Assembly: GCF_019649055.1 (NCBI RefSeq)
Contig: NW_026570269.1
Coordinates: 186,001 to 250,000 of the forward strand
Origin: Paramacrobiotus metropolitanus
Lineage: Eukaryota > Tardigrada > Eutardigrada > Parachela > Macrobiotidae
Direction: 5' to 3'
Length of the DNA stretch: 64,000 bases
Under the pieces are notes generated by a model that saw nothing but the letters and a program-made list of their open reading frames with translations, was not told the DNA's origin and did no database searches. Made by a program: the position numbers and the translations under genes. Shown piece after piece: positions 1 to 10,003 of the stretch. Every line of letters begins with the position of its first letter. Position 1 is the stretch's first letter.

Positions 1-74
1 CTACAGGTGCTGTAGCATCTTTGTAGGCACTCCGCGTTTTTTAGCCGAAAAATACTATTTTACTTCACTGTTAG

Positions 75-1224
75 GTGCGAAAAAGCTGAAGGCTGAAACG
101 CCGGACACTGAGCAGGAGCCGGAGCAACACTCGGTCTTGAGCAATCTTATTTTTCCTTTGCTGCCGGATTTTTTTCGTGGACTTTTTGCATATCACGATA
201 TAACACCCAACCTTGTACAGTTGGCGCGTGATTCCAGTCAAATGGTCTTTATGCTGCCGGAAATTCTTGTGGAAATCGTGTGCTATCTCGACGTAACTAA
301 CCAACAGCGATCCCGTCGAGTTTGCACAACCTGGAATCGTCTGTTGATTTCCAGTTCTGTAGTGATCAAAGTTGAAGTCGACTTGAAAGTGTATACGGCT
401 CCTGATTCGTATGACCGTGTATATCAGTATGAGAAGTTACCCTTGACTCTTCTTAAAATGGTCAACCAAAGGACCAGAGCGCTGATAATCACCGGACGGC
501 TTTATGATAAATGGACGTATACGCCGTTTCGCGCGATCGTCGCCATGCTAAGAGCCATGAATGTGCGCGTTCCCATGATCGTCATTAACAAGCGCACAAT
601 TTGGGCGAATGATCTTCTTGACTATTCCGATCCGCTGCGCGTAAGTTTCCGTTCAGGATGGCGAGACGTGTGTGGGAAGTTGGCGCTGATCGACGCTGAA
701 GTACGCTCACTGATGGAATCGCAGGATCTTCTCAGCAAGGATTGCTATGGTTCGAGCGATCGCGTTCGCGAGAACTGTTTTGGAGTACAGCTGAAACCAG
801 CAAACCTCGTAATCCGTACGATGGACACGGACTCCTTTTTGAATGAGTTAGATAGTTTGTGCCCGGAAATGAGTTCCCAAGATTTGCGTTCACTTCGTCT
901 GCAGTGGAAAACAAGATCGAAAAGGGCGAGGAAAATTCTGCTGCAAGTAAGTGTACAATCCATTTGTAGACTTTGAATACTGCTGAGCAGCAAGACGTCA
1001 TTTGAGTGACGTTTAGCTACGTTAAATATTCAAGACTTACGCCAATCAAATCCAGTCGGCCAGTTTTATAACTATTTTTACTGTCAATGCAGGTATTGCA
1101 GAAGTGGCAGCTGGACGAGCCATTGTTAGCAGAACAGCACAAAGCGAACTTCAGATATCTCAAAGTGACCTCTCTGCGGAATATCACCTTGTATGCGCTG
1201 CAATATCGTCTCCGTCTCAGTTGA
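75..1224 (+). CDS. F-box protein, 3' part (paralog of the FMRP-like/F-box fusion gene)
   Basis: C-terminal part of a gene that begins left of the window. Exons are 75-946 and 1093-1224 (TGA). The first follows a TTAG acceptor in the same phase as the matching acceptor of the paralog at 42.5 kb, and the 947 intron is also in the same place. An F-box (LPEILVEIVCYLD ... VCTTWNRLL) is followed by about 230 residues shared with the paralog, with blocks such as MIVINKRTIWA, YSDPLRV, FGVQLKPAN and KWQLDEPLLA, ending ITLYALQYRLR. F-box proteins usually bind SKP1 and present substrates to a cullin ligase; the conserved tail would be the substrate-side region. Whether this copy has the FMRP-like N-terminus cannot be seen. 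Bases 1-74 look like intron. Sure of the F-box and the paralogy, less of the first exon's exact start. Confidence 0.8.
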
Positions 1225-2202
1225 TACTATGGTAGTTATGGAATTCCATGGGATGCATAGAAGTACGCTTTGTGCTCGAGATTAGGCAGTTGTTTCCGGA
1301 AGTCGACAACGAATGCACGGGCTTATGGGCACCGGCTAGCAGGTTCTCCGTTTCTGTTTAATTGTGACTGGGCAACTTAAAAATTACAGTTGTTCCGTGC
1401 TGTGAAAGGAATGCGTATGGCAGTAGACGGTAATAAGGGATTCCTCCTATAGAATCCGCTTTCTTGTCCCTGTACAACCAGATTGATTTCCAATATGAAC
1501 ATGCAGTGCCATGCGCTGACCGGACGAAAAATCAGCGACCTATGGATTATTTTTTTATATCGTACACAAAATGTATTGGCGACCGTTACAGACGGTCAAC
1601 GGATATGCCTGGTTAAGGGAAAACGGTATTGTAGCACTGAATATCTCTTGCTTCTTCGCACTGAGTTGGAATTTCGGAATGCTGTTTTCCCTGATTGCAA
1701 ATTTGTGATTAAACTTGGTCATTGCTAAATATTGTGCTGCCGAAAATAGGCTGTATTCAAATTCAGCAGTAGAATTTTGCTGCCATTGTTGTGTAAAGTA
1801 TTAGCCGCAGTGAACCGGTGGATCAGTTCGTCACGTATAGCATTGATTGGCTGGATAGTTTGTTCATTAGTTGACCTGTGAACCGCAGCAAACCCATAAA
1901 AAATCCAATAAATCTGCCAGTGTACGTTTCTGCGAAAACATTACCCATGATGAGCATATAAAAATCATTTCAAATTCAAGCTCACGGAAAACATCCAAGG
2001 AGGAATATGTGCACCACATAAAGACATAAAGACGATCTAAAAGAGATTGCACCGGAGAAGAAGATCATTACAATCCGTCTTCACATGACGGAAACGTGGC
2101 TCAGCAGTAATTACGTCGATAAACCTCGTCCCAAGGTTGAACCACCCGGCATAAAAAGAGCCATCAACGGCGCACCGCTTCCGATATTCCCAGTGGAGAC
2201 CG
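1225..2202. other. Gene-free stretch between F-box gene and GT31 gene
   Basis: No ORF here has splice-linked coding features or a recognisable domain. An 81-codon open frame at 1483-1728 has no homology that I can recognise. The two flanking genes converge, so the stretch should hold both 3' UTRs. Confidence 0.5.
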
Positions 2203-4466
2203 TCACACATAACAGCCGGCGCGCACCGCTTTCTGCCAATAGTGAATGATATTTTCTTTGCCCACGCCGTTGACACTGAGGACATGGACTGGCAAGCAGG
2301 AGAACATCTTGCGCCACAGCGACAACTCCCTCTCCATCTCCACACCCTCCACTTTTATGCGCAGCACCTGACCGGCATCCGCACACGATCCGGTCAGGTA
2401 GACTTCCTCCAGGGAAATGGGACGCACTCGCTGACAGGCTTCCACGAGGCGACGAAAGGCCGGCCGGGTAATAATATAGAACGAACCCAGGACGAATTTC
2501 GGGAAGTTGGATGTGTCAGCCACACCCTCCTCCTCAATAACGTCACCTGCAATGCCAATCACATTTATTAAAAATAAAGTAATTTCCACAGAAACGTAAT
2601 GGACATTTGTAACACTGTAAACATATTGGTGCATTAAATTTCAGAAACTAATCTGATGCTCAGCTTGATAACCGATCTACAGTTTTTCAAAAGTAATAAG
2701 ATCCATTCAAAAGTGTGTTATTGTAAAAAAAACGTTAATCTGATTTGTTCACGGACATAAATAATGGCCGATGATTCGCGACGAACTTTCATAAAAGAAC
2801 GAGCTATTGCCGGTTTAAACATATTATAGAAGGCTGCATTTACTATGAACATTTCTAATAAAATCAAAGCTGTAGAGGCTCTACACATAAGCAATTTAAT
2901 TTTCACGTTCCTTTAAATTAAAATTACCCAAAATAGCTGCTGCGTGGTCCAAGCGCTTATTTAGCGCGTTGTCCAGCATCGTTTTCAACGATTCCACTTG
3001 CACCAGCACATCGACATTCATCCGCAACATAAACTTATGCGGGCAGTTTTCATCTGCCCACTGCAGTGCAGCGAGGGTCTTGAGGTATTTCTCTGTAGAA
3101 CTGGTCGGCGTGTTCAGTTGCAGAATATCCCCGTTCTGCAACGCTTCCTGCTTAATAGTTTCTTGAATGGTAGGCACGTGTGAGACCGCTAGGAAAAACA
3201 CCAGATTGCCGGAGATATAGGGAAGATACTGATTCCAGATGTGCCGGTATTCGACGCGCAGAGCGCTGTCTTCCGGTTCGGTGATCACGGCCAGAAGCAC
3301 GACATCGCTGCCGTTGGTGGATGTATTTTGCGTGCAGAATTTGTGCGGGTAGATGGTAATATCGGGAAGGATTATGGTCGGCTGTGGCGGGAATGTGGTG
3401 ATGTCGTGCATCCGACGGACGGGGACGTTGGGCACCGCTGGCGTCCAAAAAATTATGGGAGTTACGGCTTCAGGTGCCCCTCCGGAAGTGTTCACGCGCT
3501 CACTGCAATATAACGGCCAACTAAAGATTTACTGGAGATTGAGACAACAGAGAATCGGAAATGTGAAAAAAATACGGCTCTTTACAGAGGAAGCACAGTC
3601 GTTACAGTCACTTTCATAGCAGTACCGTACTACAGTATGTACTCTTACTCTTCAGTAACAGATTAGCACTTTAGCAGCTAATTTCGCATTGCAGTTTTAG
3701 TTTTAATTAGCTAGTCAGTGCAAAGTGCGATCACTACAATGTTGCCGTAAATCACTAACTTTAATTATAAGTATCCTAAAACTCAAAAAGTTGCAGATAG
3801 TATTATTGGATAATATCGATACAGATAATTCCCTGTAGCAGTTCCTACCGTAGATCTTCTACCAAAAGGTAGATACACTGATACACATACACATAACGGT
3901 AGATCGCCATAATTATAAATTATGTACTGCATTGTAAATTGCTACACTCCGCTATGATGCGTTTGGAATAACTTAATGGACCCGGTCAACTGATCCTTAA
4001 TACAGTCGATAATTACGCATACAAAAACAGATAACTAAACAGATAACATTGCAAATTATGTTTTACAAATTATATTCATTAAATTTGGACGCTGATTATA
4101 AAAAAAGTTTTCTAAAAATTCTCACTTCATGGTATTGTTTACTCCCGTTGACGGTAGAGCTTCGCTAGTGTGCGTCGCGTATCCAAACGTGCCATTTAGC
4201 CACAGCGCTAGTACCGTTATGGCGGAAGCCGTTATCACAGCAACAAATACAACTGCAAAAATGATCAGTTTCTTCGTCCGCGATGCCGGTAGCGGGAAGG
4301 GATACGTGTAACCCACTCCCGCATCGTGAGTATCGTTATCGTCCTGCAGGGGAGCACTGGCAATTGGCAGCTGATTACCAACGCTTCCATCGGCAACAGC
4401 AGCAGCGTTGTCGTCGTCCTTTACGCTTACCGGTCGTCCTCGACTGAACCGTGTTTCTTCCATCAT
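2203..4466 (-). CDS. GT31-family glycosyltransferase (beta-1,3-galactosyltransferase-like), type II membrane protein
   Basis: Three exons read right to left: 4466-4126, 3502-2928 and 2546-2203, phases 2 and 1, total 419 aa. Exon 1 encodes a ~70-residue cytosolic tail and a membrane anchor (LIIFAVVFVAVITASAITV), the usual Golgi type II layout. The luminal part matches Galactosyl_T: a VLLAVITEPEDSALRVEYRHIW block like the family's R-x-x-x-R-x-x-W region, SGNLVFFLAVSH, ENCPHKFML, then FVLGSFYIIT and ISLEEVYLTG, the counterpart of the ED-V-Y motif. The metal-binding DDD position reads N-V-D (RMNVDVLVQV), so the DxD is degenerate. Such enzymes transfer Gal or GlcNAc from UDP-sugars to glycoproteins or glycolipids in the Golgi. 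Acceptor and donor cannot be told from sequence, and loss of activity is possible. Confidence 0.8.
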
Positions 4467-6024
4467 AAAATGACTGATGCCTTCACAGCGGTTGGTGTCT
4501 CCAGATACTTGCTGTGTTTAGATTAAAGAAAAACAATTTGATGATTATTCGGCATAGTTTGGACGAGTAAATGTTGCTTCCGCACTGCCGATGTAGTCTC
4601 ATAGTAGAAATCAATAGTGGTGCCACAAGCTAACTATGTACATTTACATTTGCGCTTGAATTTTCCTGTGCACTAAGCGTTTAATTATTCTTGTGCGCTT
4701 GGGAAAAAAGAGAGTCTGGTTTGGTTTCTGTACACCTGTTTGAGGTAGAAGGAAAATCTTTTATCGAAGTGGCTTTGAACATTTTATTAATTCCGGAAGC
4801 TCTGATAATACACGTTTATGCAGCAGCTTTATGGGTGTTTCAAGGCACGACCTTTGAAATAACGATAAGATAAGCAGCACGACTGCCATGTACGTAATTA
4901 AACTTTATGAGACGGTAACATTCAAAAATTTTGTGGAGAATGTGATGCAAATAACCATAACCAAGATTAATTAACTCCCGAATTAAAATGTTGGTCATGT
5001 TGACTTGAGTAAAACTCACCAATGCATACGCTCAGTGCGCCACGGTAACTACTGTAGAGTAGCTTATAAAAGTATTGTTATTTTTGCATTTTGGTGCAAT
5101 AACCTACGTAGGGCTTGTTACAATTTTTCTGTTTTTGCGCATGCAGTTAGTATGGTTGCATGAGTAAGTAAGTTCATACATAAATTAAAACAATGCTTGT
5201 TTTAATAAATCTGAAGTGAAAATGCTTGAGTTACAGATTTATAAACACATGATTCAATTCAGTGTTCACATGGACTGCTGCTCAACAAAAACCTCGAACA
5301 TGAAAACGATTGTTATACTGTTGTAATTATTGTCCTGAACTACTAAAATCATTAATGACATAATCTGTACTTGGTCCATACTGCAGATACAGTACACATT
5401 AATCATAGCAGTGATATTCATAATGCAAATTACCTATACCAACTGTGTCTGGAACCAAGTGGAGAAAGTATGCCGGTAACGTATTCATTTGATCAGTGTT
5501 CATGAAACACTGTCCCAGTATTGAAAATTTTGTTAATGTCACGAATGTGGTATTAAATTAAATACTGCACGATCCAGATTTGAGATTCAAAAATTAAGAT
5601 GACGAATGTGTGTTATTTTCTAAAAAGCTCATAAATTGTTATATGGTACAGGGCGAGTGCGACCGAAATCTTGACAGAGCCGTGGTTTGTGGTTTGTGAT
5701 GAGTTCGGCACAGCGGACTATACAACTTATAAATATAAAGTGGTTTGGCACAACCAAGAGAGTCGACGTACTTCAGGTAAGCACATACAGATCAGTGTAT
5801 TAAAAGCCGATTTTATCGCCATATAAGTAGATTGTGATGAGTCAAAATTAAATCGAGTTTTCTTGATAAACCTAAATATTTTAATTTACAGATAAGGATC
5901 GATTAGAGATCAAACTTACTTGGCATAGCTTTCTTTAATTTATCTAAATCTGCAAGGCCGAATGCGCATAGCTGCACTGTAAAAGTACAGCTGTAATACA
6001 CCCATTCCGTCGTTTGCTGCGCGT
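4467..6024. other. Intergenic; possible upstream promoter near 5.73 kb
   Basis: No coding gene seen. A TATA-like TTATAAATATA lies at 5728-5738, and CAG|GTAAGC, a good 5' splice site, follows at 5774. This could be an alternative noncoding first exon for the thyroglobulin-domain gene downstream, but no transcript evidence is available. The rest is AT-rich with no gene I can support. Confidence 0.35.
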
Positions 6025-6060
6025 TATATATAAATTAAAGCCAAAGAACTATTATCAGTT
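6025..6060 (+). promoter_or_regulatory. TATA box plus Initiator of the thyroglobulin-domain gene
   Basis: TATATATAAA at 6025-6034 is followed by ATCAGTT, an arthropod-type Initiator, at 6054-6060. The spacing from the first T to the Initiator A is 32 bases, as expected for a focused TATA/Inr core promoter. It leaves a short 5' UTR of about 80 bases before the ATG at 6139. Confidence 0.7.
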
Positions 6061-6138
6061 CTGTAGACATTCAGCAGACATATATAACTGGCCATTAAGC
6101 ACTGTAATATAGAATTATTCAATTTTTAATTCGCGAAA

Positions 6139-6806
6139 ATGAAGAGTGGCATGGCTTTAGTCTTTTTCGGGGCGCTTACATTGAGCGTCATGGCAGCAGC
6201 TGAGCGCAAATGTTTTACTTTGACTAAGGTTACCCTACCGGGAGAGAATTTAGAAATCACCGGATGGAAAAACATTGGCCAATGCACCTGCCACGAAGCT
6301 AAAAGCGGTGCTGAAGCGGTCGGCGGTACGTTGTGTTGCTATCACTTAGTAGTCAAACATTGATTTCTGTTTATGTAATTTCTAACTTATCCTTGACTTA
6401 TTCAATTGTAAAAGATCGAAATTTGTTGACCTTTCATTTGCAAAATATTAAAATTGTAGAAATCACTCAGACAGTTACCAAGCTGAAGAAGGCTTATATA
6501 ATTATTACGCAAAACATTCAGCGCAGCATTAATGCGTATTATTAATTAAGACTCCGCAAGCTGATTAGACTGTGTCACTGTAAGGTAGCTTGCATATTTT
6601 TGGTGAAACTGTAACCGTTAAATTGAAATATAATTTAAAATGTTTCAGCTCCCGGGACGTACATCCCGGCATGTGACTCGGATGGAAAATACAGTGAGCG
6701 GCAATTCTCCGCAAGTAGCGGACAGTCGTGGTGTGTTGATAAGGAAACCGGCCATCAAATCAAAGCATTCGTTAATCCAGGATCGCCCACTCCCGATCAC
6801 TGTTGA
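6139..6806 (+). CDS. Small secreted protein with a thyroglobulin type-1 domain
   Basis: Two exons, 6139-6325 and 6649-6806 (phase 1), give 114 aa. Residues 1-21 are a signal peptide (MALVFFGALTLSVMAAA). After it come three cysteines, then a thyroglobulin type-1 repeat: PGTYIPACDSDGKY, GQSWCVDKETG and a terminal PDHC. The family hallmarks C-D-x-D-G-x-Y and W-C-V-D are plain. The cysteine normally in Q-C is Phe and the first cysteine of C-W-C is Ser, so the third and fourth cysteines, which pair with each other in this fold, are both gone. Tg1 domains often inhibit cathepsin-type cysteine proteases or bind growth-factor partners; which applies here is unknown. Read-through of the intron would instead give a 74-aa form ending at 6363. 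The promoter just upstream supports a short, highly expressed gene. Confidence 0.78.
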
Positions 6807-7796
6807 ATGGATTACGCTGCACCTGTATGGTGTTCCTGTTACCACGAATCGCGCAAACGTGCTTTGTTTGTCTGAATGCTGCACGTTGGCGTTGCAAACA
6901 AAATAAAACCTCCATGAACTAAATTACACCATATAGCGTTAGGTGGGCGCTGCAGCAGATCATTTTCATGAAATGTGACTGTAATGAACAAAATCCGTGC
7001 ACCATCTCTTCCTGTACGTCCAGTTCGAGAACTCATCTCTAATTTGCTTTAGTTACAGAAGTCATTTACTACAGGACCATTCTCTGTGCTGGAAAATAAA
7101 GAAATTTGCGTGTGCAGCCACTTTTTTGTTACTAAACGGCCGAATAACTGCTATGTTGCTTTTTGAAAAATGCTATGGAAATGTTTTAAAAACGTCATAA
7201 AACCTATGGCAAGATATAATATAAGAAAACCTAGAGTATGCTGCATATGATTAATTTGCCCTGAATCGCAGTTATCGTTAGGCGCAGGCGGTTCAACGTG
7301 GCCGCCGCAGCATATATACGTATCGCGCAAACGTTGGTCATGTTCCACATAACTTCTCCACAACGAACCATTTACGCAATAATCCCGCTGATTTCAATCA
7401 TTACTCTGTCTTTAGACTCGTAAACATTCATTAACACTATCGTTCTTCGCCATTTCCAGCATATCAGTAGCAAATCGGAGGCTTTAATGATAGGATTATC
7501 CGAATAGAAACCAATTGATTAGCGGGATAAATGTAAAGACGCTTGGCCGGCAACTGTGACCCGGGTGATTAAACGATTAACTTCCTCGCAATATCGCATC
7601 CCGCGCCCGTGCAGGATCATCGTCACCAGCTTGCGCAGAACAAGATGCGCCAGACACACAAGAGATTGCGTCAGGAGACGCCAACTGTTTCCGATGATGT
7701 CTTAACGGCGCATTCGCCCACATATACGCGCTGGTGTTGCCAGTCGCCACAGACTTCGCGATCCGTATCTCTCTTATTTCGTGTGAAAAAAGAAAA
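6807..7796. other. Intergenic, no gene seen
   Basis: Short open frames here lack signal peptides, domains or linked splice sites. The last ~100 bases are open in the frame of the downstream peptide gene but start before its signal peptide, so they are probably 5' UTR. Confidence 0.45.
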
Positions 7797-8665
7797 ATGT
7801 CGCTATGTTCCCTTGTCATCATGGCTGGTGTGATTTGCTTGGTCACGCTAGAAATGTCAGTAATGCAAGCGCTGCCACTGACCTACAGTCAAGCCGTGGC
7901 CATGAGTAGCCATCACGGTGTTTTTGTGAATGGCGGACCTCCCGTGGGAAACGGGAAGATCCAGAAGCGAGATGTGTGGTCAGTGGTGGATGGACAGTAC
8001 GCTCCCTTCAGCAGTTACGAATCGGATCTGCCGGCTTATGAAGACTCCTTTGGCTATGGATTTGATGGTACGTGTTTGGTGTCTGTGGCATCAGTGCGGC
8101 TCATTTAAGAACAAATTTATGTGCATGACCTTTAAGCAATATCAGTGAAGAAACCGTATACTTAATTCGCGCTCCCAGTTGCTGTCATTTGTGCCATCTG
8201 TGACATACACTTCCTGCGCAAGGCACATGTACAATGTGCACAGCCTTTTAATTCTTATACGTATACTTAATTAAGTATACCTAATTCTTATATGCCTGAG
8301 CAATTCTATACGAAAATCTGTGTAGTATCATATATAATAAACGCTGTGTTTTGGGTTAAATTTTGAAACGTACTTCTATAATACGAACCGTTCTTGTGCC
8401 TTTAGTGTTGCTAATATAGCACTCATGTGGCACTCATCCATCAAATTTGTATTTGGTGTGGTTTATAGATATTCATGCAGTGCCGCAGAAGCGTTTGCGG
8501 TTTGTCTCTCAAAACATCCATCCGGGACGCCGATTGGCGACGGGAGGATTAGCCAGTAATCCATCGGCGCGTGGTTCTTCCACTCCCGGCACACCACAGA
8601 CAACAAGAGGATACGCCGCATTATCTGGTTTAAGTGGACAAAAATTCAGATTTCACCGCGGTTAA
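7797..8665 (+). CDS. Putative secreted peptide precursor with dibasic cleavage sites (unrecognised)
   Basis: Exons 7797-8067 and 8481-8665 join in phase 1 (donor G|GTACGT, acceptor ATGCAG) to give about 151 aa. The N-terminus is a signal peptide (MSLCSLVIMAGVICLVTLEM..QA). Prohormone-type sites follow: QKR before DVWSVVDGQYAPF, PQKR before LRFVSQNIHP, and GRR after it, which would leave an amidatable C-terminal glycine (..NIHP-G-RR). The acidic aromatic stretch YEDSFGYGFD faintly recalls orcokinin-like peptides, but I would not assign a family. The chain ends GQKFRFHRG with no cysteines in the mature part. It may be a neuropeptide or a secreted structural peptide. The reading frame and splice are well supported, the function is not. 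I chose ATG 7797 over an upstream in-frame ATG at 7734 because it begins the hydrophobic signal. Confidence 0.6.
8261..8280. repeat. Perfect 20-bp palindrome in the peptide-gene intron
   Basis: GTATACTTAATTAAGTATAC is its own reverse complement. It could form a small cruciform or bind a dimeric factor, or be chance in AT-rich intron DNA. Confidence 0.6.
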
Positions 8666-10003
8666 CATCGACTTATCTATGAATTCAAGCTTATCTTTGA
8701 TATAGCACGGTTTTGTAAATATTCGTATTTTGAATAGGATTTGGTGATATCTGCTTCAGTTTTTTCTTATCCGGCTTAATACAGAGTATTTACCGTTACC
8801 TACCTTACTTCATGACTTAACGGAGCCGATTGATTGCAGTAAAGTGTATGTAAAATTCGCCATAAGTGTACGTCATTAAATTTTTTATTACCATCGACCA
8901 GGAATATTACGTTGAAGCAAAGTTGCGTGAAAGAACATTACGTAAAGAAAAATTTAGTATCACGTGGAAGAGTAATTAAGTAACAAAATCAGCCCTCTGA
9001 TTTATGCAGTAACTTTACTAACTTACAGTTTATTCCAGTTTAAACATTGTTCTGCTGGAAAATTTACCAAGAGCGGCAAACCGAACGAAGTAATAATTGT
9101 TAGCCTTTTCATTAAATGTTTGAGCTTAATCGAAGGACTTTGACACCTTGCCCAGTACGTACAATACACTGGCTTAGCATACGCCAGCCAGTGTACTGGG
9201 TATTCATGCGCACCTGATGGCGAGCATCAGGTAGCGTGTTCCCGCTACTTCCGCTACGCATTTCCGACTTTCCGTCACAGCGCTTTTCGTCATACACTTA
9301 CGCGCAAGGTGTATTGTACGTGCAGGCTTTACGAGTGGAGCATCTCGGCACAGACGGTGTTCGTTTTGTCAGTCTTTGCACAGGGCATATTTAGATTTTC
9401 CCACGATTTATGCAGCAGCGTTTCCCTTATACGATAGAAGTTTCCCTTTTGTCGTAATTTACACATTCCCGGTAGAATTTAGATTACAAAAGCTCATCCT
9501 TGTGTGGCGGCACTCTTTAATTAGAAGAGGGTAGTTATCTTTACACATATGTTAATTACAAAATATGTTATTTGTATATGCATGGCCATTGGCATGGATT
9601 CCGTGTACTTTTTGTTAAGTTGTGACGGCGACTAAGCTCAGGCATTGAAAATTTTTATGTATATCAATAATGCTGCGTACTGTATACTTTTTTATGTTGA
9701 TAGAATGTAGAAACCTTCGATTTCAATTAAGCGAACAGATCCGGTTTTTTACGTGCCCTTAAAGTTGTACGCATCAAGAAAGTTTTACGTTCTTTCTTTT
9801 CACAAACTTTGACGTGTTTCTGATTCTTCGGTTTTATGGCACTGTTTTTATGGCACAATATCAAAACTGCAAGATGCAGGAGCGCAAGAATAACAAACTA
9901 GCAGAGGGCAATAATAACAAAGTTCCATGTTCAAGACATACAGCAGTGTTGAAAACGATAATATAGTTATTACATTTTTCAATTGTTGCCAGTCAGTGAG
10001 CCA
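8666..10003. other. Intergenic with an imperfect hairpin at 9151-9200
   Basis: No gene is supported. At 9151-9200 the arms CCCAGTAC..ACACTGGC and GCCAGCCAGTGTACTGGG are partly complementary, giving an interrupted stem. The rest is AT-rich. Confidence 0.4.

Noticed and set aside
1483-1728. 81-codon plus-strand frame
   Set aside because: No support beyond being open.
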